From the NCBI GenBank assembly GCA_038230275.1, contig JBBRNO010000020.1:1-64000 (forward strand): a stretch of DNA of 64,000 nucleotides. The letters run 5' to 3'. Position numbers and translations under genes: made by a program. Shown here in pieces: positions 60,655 to 64,000 of this stretch. Below the pieces are notes generated by a model that was not told the origin of the DNA, did not search any database, and saw only the letters and a program-made list of their open reading frames with translations. The stretch's first letter is position 1. Every line of letters begins with the position of its first letter. Origin of the DNA: JANXXV01 sp038230275. Lineage in GTDB: Bacteria > Acidobacteriota > Terriglobia > Bryobacterales > Bryobacteraceae.

Positions 60655-61053
60655 TTAATAAACCTGGCAAAGCAATTCGCCGCCAACGCCTTCTTTGCGC
60701 GCGGCACGGCCGGTCATCACACCTTTCGGCGTGGTCAATATGTTGATCCCCAGTCCGCCCAGTACGCGCGGAATGTCGGTGCTCGACACATAGACACGGC
60801 AGCCGGGGCGCGAAAGTCTTTCAATATGCGTCATCGCAGGCTGATTGGTGGCCGTGTACTTGAGATAGATCTTAATCGTCTTCTGCGCGCCCTCTTCGGC
60901 CAGCTTGAAGTTTACGATGTAACCTTCTTCCCTCAAAATACGGGCGATCTCGGCTTTCAGCTTGGACGCAGGGACGTCGACCTTCTGATGGCGCGCGATC
61001 AAAGCGTTGCGGACGCGCGTTAACATGTCGGCGATGGGGTCGGATGTTGTCAT
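60655..61053 (-). CDS. rpsH: Ribosomal protein uS8
   Basis: A 132-residue protein, TTSDPIADMLTRVRNALIARHQKVDVPASKLKAEIARILREEGYIV at the start and RPGCRVYVSSTDIPRVLGGLGINILTTPKGVMTGRAARKEGVGGELLCQVY at the end. It binds the central domain of 16S rRNA and, in other bacteria, represses the spc operon. Confidence 0.97.
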   Translation of the reverse strand: MTTSDPIADMLTRVRNALIARHQKVDVPASKLKAEIARILREEGYIVNFKLAEEGAQKTIKIYLKYTATNQPAMTHIERLSRPGCRVYVSSTDIPRVLGGLGINILTTPKGVMTGRAARKEGVGGELLCQVY

Positions 61054-61088
61054 GCTATTTCCCTCGTTTCCAAATCTTCTTCAATCAA

Positions 61089-61274
61089 CTACCAACTGGA
61101 CTTCGTCACTCCGGGGATTTCCCCGGCGAGCGCCAGTTTGCGGAAGCAGATGCGGCACAGCGTGAACTTACGCAAGTACCCACGCGGACGGCCGCATTGT
61201 TTGCAGCGATTCCGGTGCCGGCATTCAAACTTCGGCTTCTTTTCGTCTTTAGCGATCTTGGCGGTTGTGGCCAT
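61089..61274 (-). CDS. rpsN: Ribosomal protein uS14, zinc type
   Basis: The 61-residue protein starts at ATG 61274; the upstream start at 61319 would add unrelated residues. It is the short, zinc-binding S14: CKQCGRPRGYLRKFTLCRICFRKLALAGEIPGVTKSSW, with C-x2-C...C-x2-C. It belongs to the small-subunit head and lies between rplE and rpsH. Confidence 0.96.
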   Translation of the reverse strand: MATTAKIAKDEKKPKFECRHRNRCKQCGRPRGYLRKFTLCRICFRKLALAGEIPGVTKSSW

Positions 61275-61296
61275 TCCGTATGTATCCTCTTCCTGC

Positions 61297-61839
61297 TTAC
61301 TGCCGGAACGGCATTCCAAGATGTTTCAAGAGCGCCAGGCCCTCGGCATCCGTCTTCGCCGTCGTCGTAATGCAAATATTCATGCCCTTCGTTTTCTCGA
61401 CCTTGTTGTAGTCGATCTCAGGGAAAATCAGCTGGTCTTTAATCCCCAGCGTGTAATTACCGCGCCCGTCAAACGACTTCGAAGACACGCCGCGGAAATC
61501 GCGCACGCGGGGCAGGGTCACCGAAACCAGACGGTCCAGGAATTCGTACATCCGTTCGCCGCGCAGTGTGACCATACATCCGATCGGCATTCCTTCGCGC
61601 AGCTTGAAGGCGGCAATCGACTTCTTCGCCTTGGTGACCACCGGCTTCTGGCCGGCAATCTGGCCGAGTTCGTTCACCGCGCCGTCCATCAGCTTCGCGT
61701 TCTGCGTTGCTTCCCCCAGCCCGATGTTGATGGAGATCTTCTGCACTTTCGGCACAGCCATCAGGTTGGTGTAGCCGAACTGCTTGGTGAGCTCGGGAAC
61801 CACTGCTTTTTCGTAGGTCTCTTTCAGTCTTGCGCCCAT
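61297..61839 (-). CDS. rplE: Ribosomal protein uL5
   Basis: A 180-residue 5S-rRNA-binding protein: LKETYEKAVVPELTKQFGYTNLMAVPKVQKISINIGLGEA, then RGERMYEFLDRLVSVTLPRVRDFRGVSSKSFDGRGNYTLGIKDQLIFPEIDYNKV and the end KHLGMPFRQ. It lies in the usual place between rplX and rpsN. Confidence 0.97.
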   Translation of the reverse strand: MGARLKETYEKAVVPELTKQFGYTNLMAVPKVQKISINIGLGEATQNAKLMDGAVNELGQIAGQKPVVTKAKKSIAAFKLREGMPIGCMVTLRGERMYEFLDRLVSVTLPRVRDFRGVSSKSFDGRGNYTLGIKDQLIFPEIDYNKVEKTKGMNICITTTAKTDAEGLALLKHLGMPFRQ

Positions 61840-61861
61840 TTTGCTTTAAGCCTTCTTGTCC

Positions 61862-62251
61862 CTAAGCCTTTTTGTCGAGCGCTTCGCCGGTCTTGCGGGC
61901 GATGCGCGTGCGGCGTGTTTTGCCGCCTACCGTGTCCACTTTGTAACCAACCCGCGTGGCCACGCCACCGGAGGTCAATACCATCACGTTGGAGGCGTTG
62001 ATTAGAGCCTCGCGCTCGGCGATGCCGCCCTTCACTTGCTTGGCCGGATTGGGACGGGTGTGGCGTTTGATCATCATCACGCCTTCGACCAGAAGCTTGC
62101 CCTTATCGCGAACCACTTCGAGCACGCGCCCGGTCTTGCCCTTATCTTTGCCTGCGATCACCTTCACGGTGTCGTTCTTCTTGATACGAATCCGCGTGGA
62201 TGTCGTCGCCGCCGCACCGCGGCGAATATTTCTGGTCTTCGGTGCCGCCAT
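61862..62251 (-). CDS. rplX: Ribosomal protein uL24
   Basis: A 129-residue protein with a KOW motif (IKKNDTVKVIAGKDKGKTGRVLEVVRDKGKLLVEGVMMIKRHTRPNPAKQVKGGIAEREALINASNVM) and an N-terminal extension of about 20 residues rich in Arg and Ala, plus a C-terminal basic tail. It starts one base after the rplN stop. Confidence 0.97.
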   Translation of the reverse strand: MAAPKTRNIRRGAAATTSTRIRIKKNDTVKVIAGKDKGKTGRVLEVVRDKGKLLVEGVMMIKRHTRPNPAKQVKGGIAEREALINASNVMVLTSGGVATRVGYKVDTVGGKTRRTRIARKTGEALDKKA

Positions 62252-62252
62252 G

Positions 62253-62621
62253 TTAGATTACCTCCGGAGCAAGCGAAACGATCTTCATGTAGCGCTTGTC
62301 GCGCAACTCGCGGGCCACCGGGCCGAACACACGAGTGCCAATCGGCTCGCCAACCTCATTGATCAATACTGCCGCATTGGAATCGAAGCGGATGTAGGTG
62401 CCGTCCTTGCGGCGGGCTTCCTTACGCATCCGGACAATCACGCAGCGAACTACTTTACCCTTCTTGATAGCCGAATCGGGTGCCGCTTCCTTCACGCTCG
62501 CCGTGACTACGTCCCCAAGGCCGGCTCGTAAACCGAGGTCGCCGCCTCGCGGCAGGATGCACTGGAGCCTGCGTGCGCCGCTGTTGTCGGCCACCTCCAG
62601 TATTGTGCGCATTCCGATCAT
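62253..62621 (-). CDS. rplN: Ribosomal protein uL14
   Basis: A 122-residue protein of the standard length: IGMRTILEVADNSGARRLQCILPRGGDLGLRAGLGDVVTASVKEAAPDSAIKKGKVVRCVIVRMRKEARRKDGTYIRFDSNAAVLINEVGEPIGTRVFGPVARELRDKRYMKIVSLAPEVI pattern. It lies at the interface of the two subunits; ribosome-silencing factors bind it. Confidence 0.97.
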   Translation of the reverse strand: MIGMRTILEVADNSGARRLQCILPRGGDLGLRAGLGDVVTASVKEAAPDSAIKKGKVVRCVIVRMRKEARRKDGTYIRFDSNAAVLINEVGEPIGTRVFGPVARELRDKRYMKIVSLAPEVI

Positions 62622-62683
62622 GACGTTTTCCCTTGTCCCTTTTAACTGTTCTTAAATCGCTGCTCTAAATCAACGTGGTCTGT

Positions 62684-63049
62684 TTACTTCTTGATGCTCT
62701 TATGTCCCGCGGTGGCCAGTTGCAGATTCGGATCGGCCAGGCTGCTGGGCTCAACGCCCACCTGTACCGCTCGACGAATGATGTCGCCCAGCTTCCAGCG
62801 CTTCAGGCGGCTGAGCGGACGATGCTCCAAAATGCGAACCACGTCGCCCACCTTGGCGGTCTGCTCTTCGTCGTGTGCATAGAATTTCTTCTTCTTGGTG
62901 ACGATTCGCTTGTACATCGGATGCGGAACGCGGCGGGTGACTTCGACGACAATCGTCTTAGCCATCTTGGTCGAGGTAACTTCCCCCACCTTCTCCTGCC
63001 CCGGCCTATTATCGTGCTCTACAGCTGGATTCACAGTTGGCTCAGCCAT
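62684..63049 (-). CDS. rpsQ: Ribosomal protein uS17 with N-terminal extension
   Basis: A 121-residue protein. About 25 residues (EPTVNPAVEHDNRPGQEKVG) precede the normal S17 start GEVTSTKMAKTIVVEVTRRVPHPMYKRIVTKKKKFYAHDEE...VGDVVRILEHRPLSRLKRWKL. The family usually has 80-90 residues, so both ends are longer. The start follows rpmC after 3 bp. Alternative internal starts are possible, but the upstream one fits the operon spacing. Confidence 0.93.
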   Translation of the reverse strand: MAEPTVNPAVEHDNRPGQEKVGEVTSTKMAKTIVVEVTRRVPHPMYKRIVTKKKKFYAHDEEQTAKVGDVVRILEHRPLSRLKRWKLGDIIRRAVQVGVEPSSLADPNLQLATAGHKSIKK

Positions 63050-63052
63050 TCG

Positions 63053-63325
63053 TTACTTTTCCTTCTTCGACAACAGCTTCTTCTTGCGGGCCGGTTTCGC
63101 GGCCGCGGCGTCGGCGGCAGCCTTCGCCTTTGCCGGATCCAATTCCCGCTCACGGAGGATCAGAAGCATGCGCGCCCGGTCCTTCTTCGCATCACGGTAT
63201 TTCTTGAGGCCATCGGTTTGACCCATGGACATCTGGAACCGCAACCGGAACAATTGTTCGTGAATATCGGTCGATTGAGCGGTCAGTTCGCTCGAATCCA
63301 GTTCCCGTAGTTTCTGTGCGTTCAT
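63053..63325 (-). CDS. rpmC: Ribosomal protein uL29 with C-terminal tail
   Basis: The first 60 residues are a regular L29 (NAQKLRELDSSELTAQSTDIHEQLFRLRFQMSMGQTDGLKKYRDAKKDRARMLLILRERE), followed by about 27 residues rich in Ala and Lys (KAKAAADAAAAKPARKKKLL). The tail is longer than in typical L29. Its start is three bases after the rplP stop. Confidence 0.96.
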   Translation of the reverse strand: MNAQKLRELDSSELTAQSTDIHEQLFRLRFQMSMGQTDGLKKYRDAKKDRARMLLILRERELDPAKAKAAADAAAAKPARKKKLLSKKEK

Positions 63326-63328
63326 AAC

Positions 63329-63748
63329 TTACGCCCCTTCAAAATCGCGCGTCACCAGTTTGGTGGGCAGCGGCAACTTCATCGCCGCCAAACGCATTGC
63401 TTCCTTCGCCACATCCGGCGCCACGCCTTCCATCTCGAACAAAATACGCCCGGGACGGATCACGCACACCCACTCATCCGGCGCGCCCTTTCCCTTACCC
63501 ATACGGGTTTCAGCCGGCTTCTTCGTAATCGGCTTGTCGGGGAACATCCGGATCCACACTTTACCGCCGCGCTTGATGAAACGCGTCATGGCGATACGTG
63601 CCGCTTCAATCTGACGTCCAGTAATCCAGCCGCACCGCATTGCCTTGAGTCCGTACTCGCCGAAAGCGAGACTGGAACCTCTCCAGGCCTTACCGGTCAT
63701 GCGCCCACGTTGCTGTTTTCTGTACTTGACCTTCTTGGGCATTAACAT
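63329..63748 (-). CDS. rplP: Ribosomal protein uL16
   Basis: A 139-residue protein: PKKVKYRKQQRGRMTGKAWRGSSLAFGEYGLKAMRCGWITGRQIEAARIAMTRFIKRGGKVWIRMFPDKPITKKPAETRMGKGKGAPDEWVCVIRPGRILFEMEGV pattern, complete. It organises the A-site tRNA region. ATG 63748 or 63742 could be the start. Confidence 0.97.
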   Translation of the reverse strand: MLMPKKVKYRKQQRGRMTGKAWRGSSLAFGEYGLKAMRCGWITGRQIEAARIAMTRFIKRGGKVWIRMFPDKPITKKPAETRMGKGKGAPDEWVCVIRPGRILFEMEGVAPDVAKEAMRLAAMKLPLPTKLVTRDFEGA

Positions 63749-63778
63749 GGCGTTGTTGTCTCCAAATTACCTGAAAAG

Positions 63779-64000
63779 TTATTCCGTGCCTTTTTCGGGC
63801 TCGGTTGCTGGTTCGGTGCTCGGCGTGGTTGCTGGCGCCGCTTCCGGCTTCAATTCCTGCTTCCAAGTGGGTTGCTGGCCCGCCATTGGATTGGACATAG
63901 GGTTCGACATCGGCGGCGCTATCGGGCCCGCGGTGCGCGCCGGTTGCGGCATGTCACCGGGAAGCTGCTGCACAGCTCCTCCCGTGTGTTCCACCGGCTG
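63779..64000 (-). CDS. rpsC: Probable C-terminal end of ribosomal protein uS3
   Basis: The frame is open to the right edge and ends at 63779, 30 bp before rplP, where rpsC is expected in the S10 operon. The visible 73 residues form a Pro-, Met- and Glu-rich tail (QPVEHTGGAVQQLPGD..., APPMSNPMSNPMAGQQPTWKQEL, ATTPSTEPATEPEKGTE), longer than the short S3 tail of most bacteria. The assignment rests on position, as the conserved S3 core lies outside the window. Confidence 0.65.
   Translation of the reverse strand, partial: QPVEHTGGAVQQLPGDMPQPARTAGPIAPPMSNPMSNPMAGQQPTWKQELKPEAAPATTPSTEPATEPEKGTE

Noticed and set aside
61138..62001. 287-residue plus-strand frame across rplE, rpsN and rplX
   Set aside because: It is antisense to three ribosomal genes, and its composition is not protein-like.
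1..64000. CRISPR array
   Set aside because: No series of identical 24-40-bp repeats with regular spacers was seen, and no cas gene was recognised.

Overview
The window looks like a chromosome segment of an acidobacterium, probably from the Solibacter/Bryobacterales side of Acidobacteriota. This is inferred from gene content: two giant Oar-like TonB-dependent receptors with an N-terminal carboxypeptidase-regulatory-like domain, two FG-GAP/VCBS proteins with ASPIC/UnbV tails, many TPR proteins, small ECF sigma modules, and a fairly GC-rich composition. No rRNA gene is present; one tRNA gene is.

Region by region. 1-1.6 kb is scarred by transposons: the end of an IS1380-type element cuts a secreted-protein gene, and an IS6-type transposase fossil follows. 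1.7-12.5 kb is a cell-surface/periplasm neighbourhood with a CRTAC-type protein, an Oar-like receptor, an overlapping three-gene operon (TPR protein, CRTAC protein, seven-haem cytochrome with TPR tail) and a divergent TPR protein. 12.6-16.9 kb is accessory DNA ending at tRNA-Asn: a DUF2924 module, then a 3.2-kb unit with a large serine recombinase and an AbiEi/AbiEii type IV toxin-antitoxin pair, bounded by a 23-bp direct repeat (21/23 identical) that overlaps the tRNA 3' end. 17.4-21.7 kb has a dihaem cytochrome and an acpP-fabF-etfB-etfA operon. 21.8-26.7 kb is a plus-strand run with a secreted protein, an esterase, a DHDPS-superfamily aldolase/lyase, an enolase-superfamily dehydratase/racemase and a GH2-like protein lacking the catalytic-acid motif. 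26.8-34.4 kb has a TonB-like transducer, a DUF971 protein, a bifunctional-type RelA/SpoT enzyme and a second Oar-like receptor. 34.4-43.7 kb is regulator-rich: GNAT/LysR divergent pair, an ECF sigma operon, a probable MITE, a decayed M28 peptidase, a DtxR-type regulator, and an Rrf2/monohaem cytochrome/Acg-nitroreductase module. 43.8-48.2 kb holds miscellaneous genes and a BrnT/BrnA-type toxin-antitoxin pair. 48.5-52.8 kb has a divergent membrane pyrophosphatase, RlmI-like methyltransferase and an htpX remnant.

From 52.9 kb to the right edge, on the minus strand, lies the S10-spc-alpha ribosomal super-operon read from (rpsC) rplP to rplQ, with secY, map, infA, rpmJ and rpoA inside it, closed by a clear intrinsic terminator downstream of rplQ. 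adk, common between secY and map, is absent there.

The most interesting accessory structure is the 12.6-16.9 kb island: two modules with similarly organised right ends (att-like repeat, a spacer of about 220 bp, a TTGACA promoter beside a CCTGTTAACC motif), one carrying the recombinase and toxin-antitoxin genes and one without a recombinase. This suggests an autonomous element beside a related, recombinase-less one. All functional statements rest on reading the translated sequence by eye; no database search was run.
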